NCBI RefSeq assembly: GCF_002072155.1
Contig: NZ_BDIY01000015.1
Coordinates: forward strand, 29,624 to 93,623
Direction: 5' to 3'
Length of the DNA: 64,000 bases
From: Roseovarius sp. A-2
GTDB lineage: Bacteria; Pseudomonadota; Alphaproteobacteria; Rhodobacterales; Rhodobacteraceae
Under the pieces are notes generated by a model, which was not told the DNA's origin, made no database searches, and saw nothing but the letters and a program-made list of their open reading frames with translations. Below are positions 17,178 to 27,968 of this stretch, piece by piece. Within the stretch, counting starts at the first letter, position 1. Each line of letters opens with the position of its first letter. The position numbers and the translations under genes were made by a program.

Positions 17178-17666
17178 ATGCCGGATCATGCCACATCGCT
17201 CGACGACTTACCCGACATGGCGGCGCTTCTGTCCCGCTCCGGCCTAGATTTCATGCGCGACATGATCGCGGGCACCCTGCCCGGCCCGCCCATCGGCGCG
17301 ACCCTGGGCTTTCACCCTGTGGTCGCCGAGCCGGGCTGCGTCGTGTTCGAGGGCACGCCGAGTTTTGCCACGCTCAACCCGATGCGCGGGGTGCATGGCG
17401 GCTGGTATGGCGCGATCCTCGACAGCTGCATGGGTTGCGCGGTTATGACCGAACTGGCGCGCGGCGAGATTTACACGACACTGGAATTCAAGACCAACAT
17501 CACCCGCGCCTTGGCCGTGGGCCGCGCGGTGCGCGCCATCGGCACGGTGCAGCATCGTGGCCGCTCCACCGGCGTGGCCACGGGCGAATTGCGCGGGGTG
17601 GAGGATGGCAAGCTCTACGCCACCGGCTCCACCACCTGCATCATCCTGCGCCCGGATACCGCCTGA
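17178..17666 (+). CDS. PaaI-family thioesterase (hotdog fold)
   Basis: A 162-residue hotdog protein. The NPMRGVHGGWYGAILDSCMG segment holds the conserved PaaI helix and HGG loop. It would hydrolyse aryl- or acyl-CoA. The start at 17178 follows GAGGGA. A cobalamin riboswitch starts about 70 bases downstream for the next gene. Confidence 0.85.
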   Translation: MPDHATSLDDLPDMAALLSRSGLDFMRDMIAGTLPGPPIGATLGFHPVVAEPGCVVFEGTPSFATLNPMRGVHGGWYGAILDSCMGCAVMTELARGEIYTTLEFKTNITRALAVGRAVRAIGTVQHRGRSTGVATGELRGVEDGKLYATGSTTCIILRPDTA

Positions 17667-17739
17667 CCGCATCGGATCACGCCGCATTTGACCCGCCCGC
17701 TTCGCTTTTCCCCTTGCAGCACGCACCGGCGCTGCTACG

Positions 17740-17925
17740 CTCCGCCCGTCATGGTGCCGCCCTGCAGGGCGGAGAATTGGGAAGCCGGTGAGAGACCGGC
17801 ACTGCCCCCGCAACGGTAAGGGAGGGCGTCACGGCGATATGCCACTGGGCCGGGTTCGGTCTGGGAAGGTGCCGCGATGCACGGGCCGCAAGCCCACCCC
17901 CCAAGTCCGGAAACCAGCCAGGACA
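17740..17925 (+). ncRNA. Cobalamin (B12) riboswitch
   Basis: The conserved parts are in the right order. GGGAAGCCGGTGAGAGACCG comes first, then ACTGCCCCCGCAACGGTAAG (B12 box, 17801-17820), then GCCACTGGGC, and GGAAACCAGCCAGG closes the fold. It reads toward the 89-residue gene at 18030. No U-tract terminator follows; a CGGCC/GGCCG hairpin at 17999-18016 abuts the Shine-Dalgarno sequence, which favours control of translation initiation. Confidence 0.92.
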
Positions 17926-18029
17926 AACGTCGAATCGCGGGGGGCGATGCGGGCGTGTGCGCCTTGCGCCATGACCCCAACCGTGCCCCTGCCCCATCCG
18001 GCCCGGGGTGTGGCCGCGGAGAGTGAACC

Positions 18030-18299
18030 ATGTCGCTTATACGAATTCTCGACGCCCTCGAAGACAGCCCAACCGTCGGCACGCAGGCCCAGGTCGCGGC
18101 GCGGATGGGTTTTCTCGAATGGGTGTTTGCCACACCGGGCCCGGTGACGGCGCAGATGGTCCGCGAGGCGCTTGCGGACCCGGCCGCGCGAGAGGCGCAA
18201 AGCGCCGCCGCGCGTGCTTTCGTGGAATATCTGGAAGAGGCCTGCATCTCGGGCCTTGGGTCACCCGCCCGACGTGGCCGCGCGCGCATGGTGCACTGA
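18030..18299 (+). CDS. Unrecognised small protein under B12 riboswitch
   Basis: An 89-residue protein that I do not recognise. It is probably soluble and helical, with no signal peptide, membrane segment or Cys/His metal site; the C terminus is basic. The ATG follows GGAGAG. Coding is supported by its position at the proper distance from a well-formed cobalamin riboswitch, by the Shine-Dalgarno and by third-base GC bias. It converges with the DUF1127-CcsR transcript. Riboswitch targets are usually B12 synthesis, cobalt or B12 transport, or B12-independent isozymes; it matches none of these. Confidence 0.65.
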   Translation: MSLIRILDALEDSPTVGTQAQVAARMGFLEWVFATPGPVTAQMVREALADPAAREAQSAAARAFVEYLEEACISGLGSPARRGRARMVH

Positions 18300-18323
18300 G
18301 CCCTCTTGAGACTGCGTCAGACA

Positions 18324-18368
18324 ACAAAAAAACGGCGACACCAGGGAGGAGGAGAGGTGCCGCCGTTT
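18324..18368 (-). terminator. Rho-independent terminator of CcsR cluster
   Basis: On the minus strand the last CcsR hairpin has a 13-bp stem (AAACGGCGGCACC outward) followed by seven consecutive T residues (complement of 18326-18332). This ends the DUF1127-CcsR transcript and doubles as the fourth sRNA. Confidence 0.85.
18333..18365 (-). ncRNA. CcsR-type sRNA, fourth in transcript
   Basis: A hairpin with a 10-bp stem and the 13-base loop TCTCCTCCTCCCT. One pair is A/C on the plus strand but becomes a G-U wobble on the minus strand, which fixes the transcribed strand. The loop is the CCUCCUCCC anti-Shine-Dalgarno motif of the CcsR/cuckoo RNAs. Confidence 0.85.
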
Positions 18369-18379
18369 CCTGTACGTCC

Positions 18380-18404
18380 AGCCCCAGGGAGGAGGAGGGG
18401 GGCC
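18380..18404 (-). ncRNA. CcsR-type sRNA, third in transcript
   Basis: The shortest of the four: a GCCCC/GGGGC stem plus a closing pair that is a G-U wobble only on the minus strand. The loop is the shared C-rich sequence with one change at its edge. Confidence 0.75.
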
Positions 18405-18448
18405 TTTCGCAAACTCTCGGGATCGAAGTGACCCCGATATTCCGGCCC

Positions 18449-18477
18449 CGGGTTTCAGGGAGGAGGAGAGAAACCCG
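18449..18477 (-). ncRNA. CcsR-type sRNA, second in transcript
   Basis: A perfect 8-bp stem (CGGGTTTC / GAAACCCG) around the invariant 13-base loop TCTCCTCCTCCCT. Confidence 0.85.
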
Positions 18478-18486
18478 TGACCGTAG

Positions 18487-18519
18487 CGGATGCATCAGGG
18501 AGGAGGAGAGATGCACCCG
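18487..18519 (-). ncRNA. CcsR-type sRNA, first in transcript
   Basis: A 10-bp stem with one G-U wobble on the minus strand (CGGGTGCATC / GATGCATCCG) around the invariant loop TCTCCTCCTCCCT. It begins ten bases after the DUF1127 stop, so it is processed from the same transcript. Confidence 0.85.
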
Positions 18520-18528
18520 ATTCCGTTG

Positions 18529-18753
18529 TTACGACCGATGGCCGTAGACCGCGTCACGTGCGACGCGCTTGATTTCGCTGCGATGCAGACCCAGATCGCT
18601 CAGGTCACGCGCGCTCAGCTCTTGCAACTCGCGGATCGTGCGGCGATATGTGCGATAGGTCGCCATTCGCTGCACTGCGGCATAAATCGCGGCGCTCAGG
18701 TCTTCGCCGAGGGTCTGAACCGCCGAGCGGGGCATGTGGATCGTGTGCGGCAT
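18529..18753 (-). CDS. DUF1127 protein (CcaF1-like)
   Basis: A 74-residue protein whose C-terminal half (YRTYRRTIRELQELSARDLSDLGLHR region) is the basic DUF1127 domain. I chose the ATG at 18753, which follows AAGGA at eight bases; an ATG at 18792 is in frame without a good ribosome site. In Rhodobacter sphaeroides the equivalent gene (RSP_6037, CcaF1) precedes CcsR1-4 and acts as an RNA-binding factor in their maturation. The same arrangement here supports that role. Confidence 0.85.
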   Translation of the reverse strand: MPHTIHMPRSAVQTLGEDLSAAIYAAVQRMATYRTYRRTIRELQELSARDLSDLGLHRSEIKRVARDAVYGHRS

Positions 18754-19107
18754 CTTTCGCATCCTTGCGGATATGTTCGTTTCGGCAGGCATCACACTTC
18801 GTTTTGCCTTTGTTGAGTCTAAAATAGCGCGTTTCTGCACCTGCACAATACCCCGAGCGAGCAATGCTGCTATGCAGCAAATGCATATGAAAAAGGTGAC
18901 GCAAGGTTAGGCAGGTATTGGATTCTTTAGGCAGTTTGCGCAAGGTTCCGGGACAGAGACGACAGGCGTACCACCTCAGGATGCACGGGCGATGCGGGAT
19001 TGGACAAATTGCGTTGATACGAAAATCCGCGCGCCCTGCTGTGGCCGGGTGCAGATACCCGGCGGGCCACGCTCGGTCCGAATTACCCGGCCAACGAAAG
19101 GAATGGC
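18754..19107. other. Intergenic region upstream of DUF1127
   Basis: This 354-bp gap holds the promoter(s) of the divergent DUF1127-CcsR transcript and of the L,D-transpeptidase gene. The only clear structure is the dyad TGCTGC-TAT-GCAGCA at 18865-18879. No coding sequence is convincing. Confidence 0.5.
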
Positions 19108-19602
19108 ATGACACCTGATGACATGGTCCTTACCCCCACCGGGCTGCGCTTTCAGGGGCGGCGTTATCCCTGCACGATCGGGCGCGGCGGCCTCTCGGGC
19201 GACAAGCGCGAGGGTGACGGGGCCACGCCACGCGGCACGCATCGCATCGTCGGCATGCTCTATCGCCCCGACCGCATGGCCCGGCCCGCCGATTGGGCGC
19301 GGCCCATCCACCCGGGCGATCTGTGGTCGGACGATCCGAATCACGAGGACTACAATCTCATGGTGCGCGCGCCCTACCCGCATGGGCACGAGGTGCTGCG
19401 CCGGGCCGATCCGCTCTATGATCTGGTAATCGTGACCGACTGGAACTGGCCGCGCGCCACGCGCGGACGCGGCTCGTGCATCTTCATCCACCGCTGGCGC
19501 AGGCCGGGCTATCCAACCGCCGGCTGTATCGCGCTGCGCCCAGAGCACCTGACACGAATCGCCGCCGCGATCTGCTATGAGACCCGGCTGATCATTCGCT
19601 AG
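19108..19602 (+). CDS. L,D-transpeptidase family protein (YkuD)
   Basis: A 164-residue protein with the YkuD signature HRWRRPGYPTAGCIAL: His128 and the nucleophile Cys140. It lacks a clear signal peptide, as do many short YkuD proteins of this group. By family it forms or modifies peptidoglycan or lipoprotein cross-links. AAAGGA precedes the ATG. The last 11 bases overlap the convergent DUF2235 gene. Confidence 0.85.
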   Translation: MTPDDMVLTPTGLRFQGRRYPCTIGRGGLSGDKREGDGATPRGTHRIVGMLYRPDRMARPADWARPIHPGDLWSDDPNHEDYNLMVRAPYPHGHEVLRRADPLYDLVIVTDWNWPRATRGRGSCIFIHRWRRPGYPTAGCIALRPEHLTRIAAAICYETRLIIR

Positions 19603-20710
19603 CCCCGGCGGCATGCGGCGCTCCGGTGCCGCGCTCTTGCTTGAGCGCACCGGCAAGACGCGGGCCACCCCAGCCCTCGCGCAGAAAACCGTCGACGCTC
19701 GGGTGGAGGCGTTCGGACGGGTCGCGGCCCACGATGCGCGGGCGGCGCATCAGCAGTATCTTACCCCAGCCGGTCCAGGTGCCAACCGATGGCGCGGTGA
19801 CATCCTGCGGGAACCGGGCACGCCAGTCCTCGGGCAGAGGCAGCGCACAGCGCTCGGCCCGCTCCAGCATCCAGACCAGCGGGATATTGGCCAGCGGGCG
19901 CGCGGCGTGAACGCCGCAGAGTTGCCCGCCCACATCCGAATGACAGCCTCGGAACCAGACCTGCTCCAGATGACCATCAAACTCCGGCACGGTTTCCCAC
20001 AGCACCGGCCAATAGGCGTTGCGCGTCTCGTCCAGGGCCAGCGCGTGAAAGCCGTGCCGGGTGGTGCGCCCGAGGTGATGACTGTGAAACCCGTGCTGAT
20101 CGACGCGAAAACGCCATAGTAGAGGGATGCGCAGACCCAGCGCCTTGACCGTATCCCAGACGCCGACCATCTCGACATGGCAAGTGGCATGGCACTGGGC
20201 GCGGGCAAAGGCCTGCGCGGCGTCGGACTGCGGCGCGCAGCGGTAATGGCGGTAGGCGAGATGCACGTTGCGCTCGGTCGCGACCTCGGCGCGCAACAGG
20301 CCAACCCGGTCGATCACCCCGGCCAGCGAGCGCACCGCATAGGCCCCGCGCGAATAGCCGATCAGGAAAATCCGGTCGCCGGGGCGATACCGGCTGGCAA
20401 GATAGCCATAGGCGCGGCGGATCTGCCGGTTGATGCCGCGCCCCAGGATGATATCGCCGGTCGCGCGCCAGTCGCGCCATTGAATCCCCGCCTCGTAATA
20501 GAGCGACAGGTCCTGGCCTGCCATCTCTCGCAGCAGCTTGAAGGTCAGCCCGGCATTGGTCTCATAGCCCTTGGCCAGGCTCGACATCGTGCCGTCGAGG
20601 ATCAGCACATGGGTGACCGGCCCGCGCCGGTGGCCAAAGGCCGTGTGCTCCGCCCGTGATCCGGGGCGCAGCCAGTCATAGATGCTCTTGGTCCAGTCAC
20701 GCCATGACAT
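19592..20710 (-). CDS. DUF2235 alpha/beta-hydrolase
   Basis: A 372-residue protein of the DUF2235 family, related to Tle1-type lipases. The N-terminal LILDGTMSSL strand-loop is typical, and the nucleophile elbow GYSRG is at 118-122 (Ser120). A later Asp/His-bearing segment GCHSDVGG is the usual second signature. No secretion-system genes are nearby, so a housekeeping lipase-like role is as likely as an effector role. Confidence 0.85.
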   Translation of the reverse strand: MSWRDWTKSIYDWLRPGSRAEHTAFGHRRGPVTHVLILDGTMSSLAKGYETNAGLTFKLLREMAGQDLSLYYEAGIQWRDWRATGDIILGRGINRQIRRAYGYLASRYRPGDRIFLIGYSRGAYAVRSLAGVIDRVGLLRAEVATERNVHLAYRHYRCAPQSDAAQAFARAQCHATCHVEMVGVWDTVKALGLRIPLLWRFRVDQHGFHSHHLGRTTRHGFHALALDETRNAYWPVLWETVPEFDGHLEQVWFRGCHSDVGGQLCGVHAARPLANIPLVWMLERAERCALPLPEDWRARFPQDVTAPSVGTWTGWGKILLMRRPRIVGRDPSERLHPSVDGFLREGWGGPRLAGALKQERGTGAPHAAGASE

Positions 20711-20819
20711 GCGACACCTGTTCTGACAGGCCGCAGGATGCGACCCTCACGCCTTCAATGTAGGGCCAGTTTGCCGCGAAAGTTCTGACATTTCATGAAA
20801 ATTCGCGTGAGCGTGACCC

Positions 20820-21950
20820 TTATAAACACGCCACCGTCACCACATCGCGCAATCCGTAGCCGTTGAACTCGGTGCTGAGACTGCGGGTGTAGGCCCCCAT
20901 GCCGTGAATCAGCAGGTAATCACCCTCGGCCAGATCACCCGGCAGGGGCAAGGGCGCGGGCAACCGGTCGATGCTGTCGCAGGTGGGCCCGAAGACCACG
21001 CGCGGTTGCGGGGCGCCACACCGCGCCGTGCCACCCGGCGCGATCACCTCGATCCGGTCGGGCGCGCCGATGTCGCGGATTTCGGTCAACCCGCCATAGA
21101 CGCCGTCATTGACGAAGATCGCACCGCTGTCGCGCAGCGCCTTTACCCGTACCGCCATGCTGAACGCCTCGGCCACCATGGCGCGACCCGGCTCGCAGAC
21201 AAGCGTCGGGGCGTCCGCGCCGAAGTGCTGCGCCATCTGCGCGCCGATATGGGCAAAGATCGCCGCCAGATCGGGGGCCGCCCCGGTGCGGTGCGAGGCG
21301 AAACCGCCACCGACGTTGAGCCGGTGCAGCCGCACGCCCGCATTGCGCGCCACATCGGCGCTGGCGGCGATATAGCTGCCCCACGCGCTCGGGTCGGCGC
21401 ATTGCGTGCCGGGGTGAAAGGTCATCGACGGGGTAAAGCCGCGCGCCACCACGGCGCGCAGCAGATCCGCCGCGCGCTCGGGGGCAACGCCGAATTTCTC
21501 GCCAAAATCATAGGCCGCGCCCACCACGGGAAGCGCGAGGCGAATGCTGATCTCGGCGTCGGGCGCGACAGCCCCGGTCAGCTTGTCCAACTCATTCAGG
21601 CAATCGACCGAGAACGAGCGCACGCCCATCTCGGCCGCGACCTTTACCTCGGCGGGCGAGCGCACCGGGTTGTTGTAATGCAGCGCGGCATCGGGGGCGA
21701 CGGCGCGCACGGCACGCATCTCGGCGGGGCTTGCCACGTCAAACGCGGTGATCCCGGCACGCGCGAGATTGGCCAGTACCTCCTCTCCGGGATTGGCCTT
21801 GACCGCATAGGTGACAAGGCCGGGGAAGCCCTCAAGAAAGGCCCGCGCCGTAGCCTGTAGCCGGTCGGGGCTGAAATAGAGCACCGGCGCATCGGGGGCA
21901 TGGCGCAGAAGATGCGCGCGCGGGGCGGACATGTTGGGAAAGTCACGCAT
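20820..21950 (-). CDS. Type III PLP-dependent decarboxylase (ornithine/lysine type)
   Basis: A 376-residue alanine-racemase-fold decarboxylase. The PLP lysine is K51 in TYAVKANP; the HPGTQC and GPTCDSID motifs supply the glycine loop and active-site cysteine. It most likely makes putrescine from ornithine (or cadaverine from lysine). The start at 21950 follows AGAGG. It is divergent from an Lrp/AsnC regulator. Confidence 0.88.
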   Translation of the reverse strand: MRDFPNMSAPRAHLLRHAPDAPVLYFSPDRLQATARAFLEGFPGLVTYAVKANPGEEVLANLARAGITAFDVASPAEMRAVRAVAPDAALHYNNPVRSPAEVKVAAEMGVRSFSVDCLNELDKLTGAVAPDAEISIRLALPVVGAAYDFGEKFGVAPERAADLLRAVVARGFTPSMTFHPGTQCADPSAWGSYIAASADVARNAGVRLHRLNVGGGFASHRTGAAPDLAAIFAHIGAQMAQHFGADAPTLVCEPGRAMVAEAFSMAVRVKALRDSGAIFVNDGVYGGLTEIRDIGAPDRIEVIAPGGTARCGAPQPRVVFGPTCDSIDRLPAPLPLPGDLAEGDYLLIHGMGAYTRSLSTEFNGYGLRDVVTVACL

Positions 21951-22065
21951 GACGGTCTTAACCTCTTTTCTGCTCGTTTTCTCAAGTTTGCCGCAGAATT
22001 CCGTCGATTCATCGCGTCATTTCTTATAGTATGACAAGACTGAATAACATAATGACAGATAAACT

Positions 22066-22500
22066 ATGCAGATCGACGACACGGATCGAAACCTGATAAC
22101 CCTCCTTCAGGACAATGCCCGCCTGCCCGTCGCGACACTCGCGCGGCGTCTTGGCCTTGCGCGCACCACAGTGCAGGCCCGGCTTGACCGGCTGGAACAG
22201 TCAGGGGTGATCGCGGGGTACGCGCTGCGCCTCGGGCAGGCCGCGCGCCCTGCCCTGCGCGCCACGGCGTTGCTGAGCATCGAGCCGCGCTCTGGCCCGG
22301 CCGTGCTGGCGCGGCTCAAATCGCTGGCACAGGTGCAAAGAGTTCACACCACCTCGGGCCGGTTCGATTTGATCGTGACGATCGAGGCCGAAACCACCGA
22401 AGCACTCGACGAGACACTCGACCGGATCGGCGAGGCCAAGGGGGTAAAGGGCTCGGAAAGCCTGATTCACCTGGCCACGAAACTCGACCGAGGCGCGTGA
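22066..22500 (+). CDS. Lrp/AsnC-family regulator
   Basis: A 144-residue regulator. The N-terminal helix-turn-helix (LPVATLARRLGLARTTVQARLDRLE, shown in part) is followed by an RAM ligand domain. It is divergent from the ornithine-type decarboxylase with 115 bases between, and is likely its amino-acid-responsive regulator. Confidence 0.88.
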   Translation: MQIDDTDRNLITLLQDNARLPVATLARRLGLARTTVQARLDRLEQSGVIAGYALRLGQAARPALRATALLSIEPRSGPAVLARLKSLAQVQRVHTTSGRFDLIVTIEAETTEALDETLDRIGEAKGVKGSESLIHLATKLDRGA

Positions 22501-22501
22501 G

Positions 22502-22547
22502 GCCCGTGTCGCAATTTTGAGTATTTTCACCAAGAAGAAACACGGGC
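22502..22547 (+). terminator. Hairpin after Lrp gene
   Basis: CCCGTGT and ACACGGG arms enclose a ~30-base A/T-rich loop that contains the GAGTATT repeat motif (22519-22540). It lies directly after the Lrp stop and may end that transcript; the long loop makes this tentative. Confidence 0.35.
22519..22540 (+). repeat. GAGTATTTT short repeat, copy 1
   Basis: GAGTATTTTCACC followed by AAGAAGAAA, 18 bases after the Lrp stop in sense orientation. Related copies lie after valS, uvrD and mfd, and near 57666. Confidence 0.6.
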
Positions 22548-22635
22548 GCGCAGATTCCAAGGCGCTTTGGCTTTTCCTTTGGGCGCGCATTCGTTAGAGC
22601 ATCGCAAAACCCATAACTGGCAGGACCGACACGTC

Positions 22636-25800
<3,165 letters not shown>

Positions 25801-25807
25801 CGCGACG

Positions 25808-25824
25808 CCTCCGGCGGGAGTATT
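25808..25824 (+). repeat. Island direct repeat, left copy
   Basis: CCTCCGGCGGGAGTATT, eight bases after the valS stop. It is identical to 33209-33225. GC content drops sharply just to its right. It may be attL of the island or simply a common Rhodobacterales intergenic repeat. Confidence 0.55.
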
Positions 25825-25838
25825 GTCAAGAAGAGAAA
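25818..25838 (+). repeat. GAGTATTTT short repeat, copy 2
   Basis: GAGTATTGTCAAGAAGAGAAA, just after valS in sense orientation; it overlaps the end of the left direct repeat. Confidence 0.5.
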
Positions 25839-25937
25839 TATGTATAGATCAAATTATTATCTATTGCGCGGAATGTAGAATCCACAAACTCATCAACGCT
25901 GTGACCTCGTTCTGAGTTATTGTTTTGCACTCTAGAT

Positions 25938-26436
25938 TAGGGTCCGTGGACATTCAGGATTCCCATTTGGTCTGATTTCTGATTCAAACTTCCAAGATGT
26001 AGGTTTGAATGAACGAGCAACGATTTGTGGTGTCGGACGTCTTGTGGCAGCGGCTTGAGCCGCATCTGGCCGGTAAGGCTGGTGATGCCGGGGTCACGGC
26101 AAAGGACAATCGCCTGTTTCTCGAAGCAGTCTTTTGGCGGGTGTGCACGGGGTCGCCGTGGCGCGATCTGGCACCTGCCTTTGGCCATTGAAACAGCCAG
26201 TTCCGGCGGTGTCGCCGGTGGGCCAGGTCCGGAGTATTCGAGAGCCAACCGTAGAATCCAGCGCAATTATGACGCGGAGATCTACAAGTGGCGACATCTG
26301 GTAGAGAATTACTTTGCAACGATCAAAGAGTTCAGAGGGATAGCCATGAGATGCGATGAAACGGATTGCAGTTACGCAGCGTGTCGGGACCTCGTAGCAG
26401 CACTCATAGCATCAAGATGATTGTCCACAGGCCCTA
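25938..26436 (+). mobile_element. Internally deleted IS5-family element
   Basis: Terminal inverted repeats TAGGGTCCGTGGACATTCA and TAGGGCCTGTGGACAATCA (16 of 19 identical) bound 499 bp. Full-length relatives are about 0.85 kb, so the middle of the transposase has been lost. It is non-autonomous. Confidence 0.8.
26009..26417 (+). pseudogene. IS5-family transposase remnant
   Basis: The first ~60 codons (MNEQRFVVSDVLWQRLEPHL, then FLEAVFWRVCTGSPWRDLAP) are a typical IS427-group N terminus. A stop follows at 26189. The next readable part, in another frame from about 26242, is the C terminus (YDAEIYKWRHLVENYFATIK), which holds the last acidic region. The catalytic centre is missing. Confidence 0.82.
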
Positions 26437-26440
26437 GAGG

Positions 26441-26503
26441 GGCGTTCAGGGATCGCAGTTCACAAGCAGTCACTGGATCGATGAGCTGAAGGAGACCAAG
26501 GTG
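26441..26503 (+). pseudogene. IS3 transposase (orfB) fragment
   Basis: Only about 21 codons remain: GVQGSQFTSSHWIDELKETK. The QGSQFTS..WID.L pattern matches the region after the second catalytic Asp in the intact IS3 orfB at 62319-63149. It abuts the truncated Fur-family gene and probably caused that truncation, before the IS5-type element inserted next to it. Confidence 0.7.
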
Positions 26504-26506
26504 ACG

Positions 26507-26729
26507 CAACCGCCAATTTGCGGATCAACCCTGCGTGCTCAAAGTCACGCAGGGCATTACAGACTGTCGCCAGCGAAATCTTTACGCCTGTTCTAATCAA
26601 GTCGGCGTCCAATGCTGCCGCCTCGACTTGGCGCAGGTCTGGGTCAGACCACAGCACTTTGCCCAGGGCGGCGCGTTGGCGAGTTGGTCTGATCCCGGCC
26701 TGGGTCAGAATGCGGCTGACGTCGGTCAT
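26507..26729 (-). pseudogene. Fur-family (Irr-like) regulator, C-terminally truncated
   Basis: About 74 residues of the DNA-binding domain remain (IRPTRQRAALGKVLW and SLATVCNALRDFEHAGLIRK). After KLAV the homology stops where the IS3 fragment begins; the dimerisation and metal-binding domain is gone. The ATG is two bases after the peroxiredoxin stop, so it was the second gene of a prx-fur operon. Irr/Fur proteins normally govern iron or peroxide genes. Confidence 0.75.
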
Positions 26730-26731
26730 GT

Positions 26732-27280
26732 TCAGGCGGCTTTTTCCGCAGGGCTATTGCGCAACCATTGCAGGACGGCATCTGGCGTTGAGGCCTCATA
26801 AGGGTCGCCTGGTGCATTGTCACAAATACCGTCTTCCTCGAACCAGCCTTCAATGACGCCGTCTTGCACAACGGCTGCATAGCGCCACGAGCGTAGTCCA
26901 AATCCCAGATTGTCTTTGCGCACCAGCATGCCAAGGCGACGCGTGAAATCGCCTGATCCATCAGGTATCATCTTGATGTTTTTCAGGCCCATATGATCTG
27001 CCCATTGCTTCATGACGAAAGCATCGTTGACAGATACGCAATAGATTTCGTCGATCCCCTGCTCCTTGAATGTATCGGCCATTTCATCAAAAGCGGGCAA
27101 TTGTCGGTTTGAGCAGGTCGGCGTGAATGCGCCGGGCAAGCCGATGACTAACGCACGTTTCCTTGCGAAAATGTCCTGTGAGCTTTGATCGCACCAGCGG
27201 TAAGGGTTTTCACCACCGATTGCTTCATCGCGCAGACGAGTCTTAAAAATTACATTCGGAATTGGCGTGCCAATTTTCAT
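26732..27280 (-). CDS. Peroxiredoxin (Prx5/redoxin family)
   Basis: A 182-residue thiol peroxidase. The peroxidatic cysteine is C56 in LPGAFTPTCS. The sequence pattern (MKQWADHMG, SWRYAAVVQDGVI) fits the glutathione/glutaredoxin-dependent Prx5 group. It reduces H2O2 and organic hydroperoxides. The next gene downstream is a truncated Fur homologue; superoxide dismutase is upstream on the same strand. Confidence 0.92.
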   Translation of the reverse strand: MKIGTPIPNVIFKTRLRDEAIGGENPYRWCDQSSQDIFARKRALVIGLPGAFTPTCSNRQLPAFDEMADTFKEQGIDEIYCVSVNDAFVMKQWADHMGLKNIKMIPDGSGDFTRRLGMLVRKDNLGFGLRSWRYAAVVQDGVIEGWFEEDGICDNAPGDPYEASTPDAVLQWLRNSPAEKAA

Positions 27281-27340
27281 CTTATTTTCCTTCGAGGTGG
27301 TTTTATTCTGGGCTGGGAGATTCCCGCAGCCTAGTTATGA

Positions 27341-27943
27341 CTAGCCGATCTCGGCTTCAAGACGATCCGCAACAACCTGCCAATCAACGAGATCGTTCAA
27401 AAACGTTTCTACATATTTGGGACGTTGGTTGCGGTGATCGATATAGTATGAATGCTCCCATACATCGCAAGTCAGAAGTGCCGCATGATCCTTGGTGATG
27501 GGTGTGTCGGCATTGGCGGTTTTGCTGACGGCCAGTTTGTTACCGTCAAAGGCCAGCCATCCCCAACCCGAACCAAACTGTGTCAGACAGGCTTGTGAAA
27601 ATTCGGCACGGAACGCATCAAGTGATCCGAAATCCGAAATAAGTCGCTTTTCGAGATGCCCCGGCATATTGCCGCCGCCATTCTTGCGCATGCCGTTCCA
27701 GAAATGCGTATGATTCCAATGCTGACCTGCCTGGTTAAAAAGCATGGCGTGTTTTTCATCATTGGCGGTTTCGCGGATCACATCCTCCAATGTCCGGCTT
27801 TCCATAGAAGTGCCTGAGATCAGTTCATTCAGTTTGTCGATATAGGCCTTGTGATGCTTGCCGTAGTGATACTCCATCGTTTCGGCTGACATCGCGGGGG
27901 CGAGGGCATCCATCGCGTAAGGTACTTCGGGTAGCGAGAACAT
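27341..27943 (-). CDS. sodB: Superoxide dismutase (Fe/Mn)
   Basis: A 200-residue Fe/Mn-SOD. Metal ligands are in HYGKHHKAYI, HWNHTHFW and DVWEHSYYIDH. The ATG at 27943 follows AGGAAG. Codon usage is less GC-biased than outside the island. With sitABCD next door, a manganese cofactor is plausible, although the sequence is closer to the iron type (for example AGQHWNHTHFW). Confidence 0.94.
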   Translation of the reverse strand: MFSLPEVPYAMDALAPAMSAETMEYHYGKHHKAYIDKLNELISGTSMESRTLEDVIRETANDEKHAMLFNQAGQHWNHTHFWNGMRKNGGGNMPGHLEKRLISDFGSLDAFRAEFSQACLTQFGSGWGWLAFDGNKLAVSKTANADTPITKDHAALLTCDVWEHSYYIDHRNQRPKYVETFLNDLVDWQVVADRLEAEIG

Positions 27944-27968
27944 ATAGCTTCCTTTGTTCTGGGTGGGT

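Noticed and set aside
18333..18519. Four regularly shared 13-mers could look like a small CRISPR array.
   Set aside because: Spacing is irregular, the common part is a hairpin loop, and flanks pair with each other; this is the CcsR RNA pattern.
18880..18905. CCTTGCG ... CATATG on the minus strand as an RpoH-type promoter for DUF1127-CcsR.
   Set aside because: The two boxes are too close together for RpoH promoters; a stress sigma is expected from homologues but cannot be placed here.
19592..20710. Calling the DUF2235 protein a type VI secretion effector.
   Set aside because: No VgrG, PAAR, chaperone or immunity gene is nearby.
26460..26729. An intact 89-residue Fur-like regulator.
   Set aside because: Homology stops at about residue 74 and the tail is read-through into an IS3 fragment; the regulatory domain is missing.
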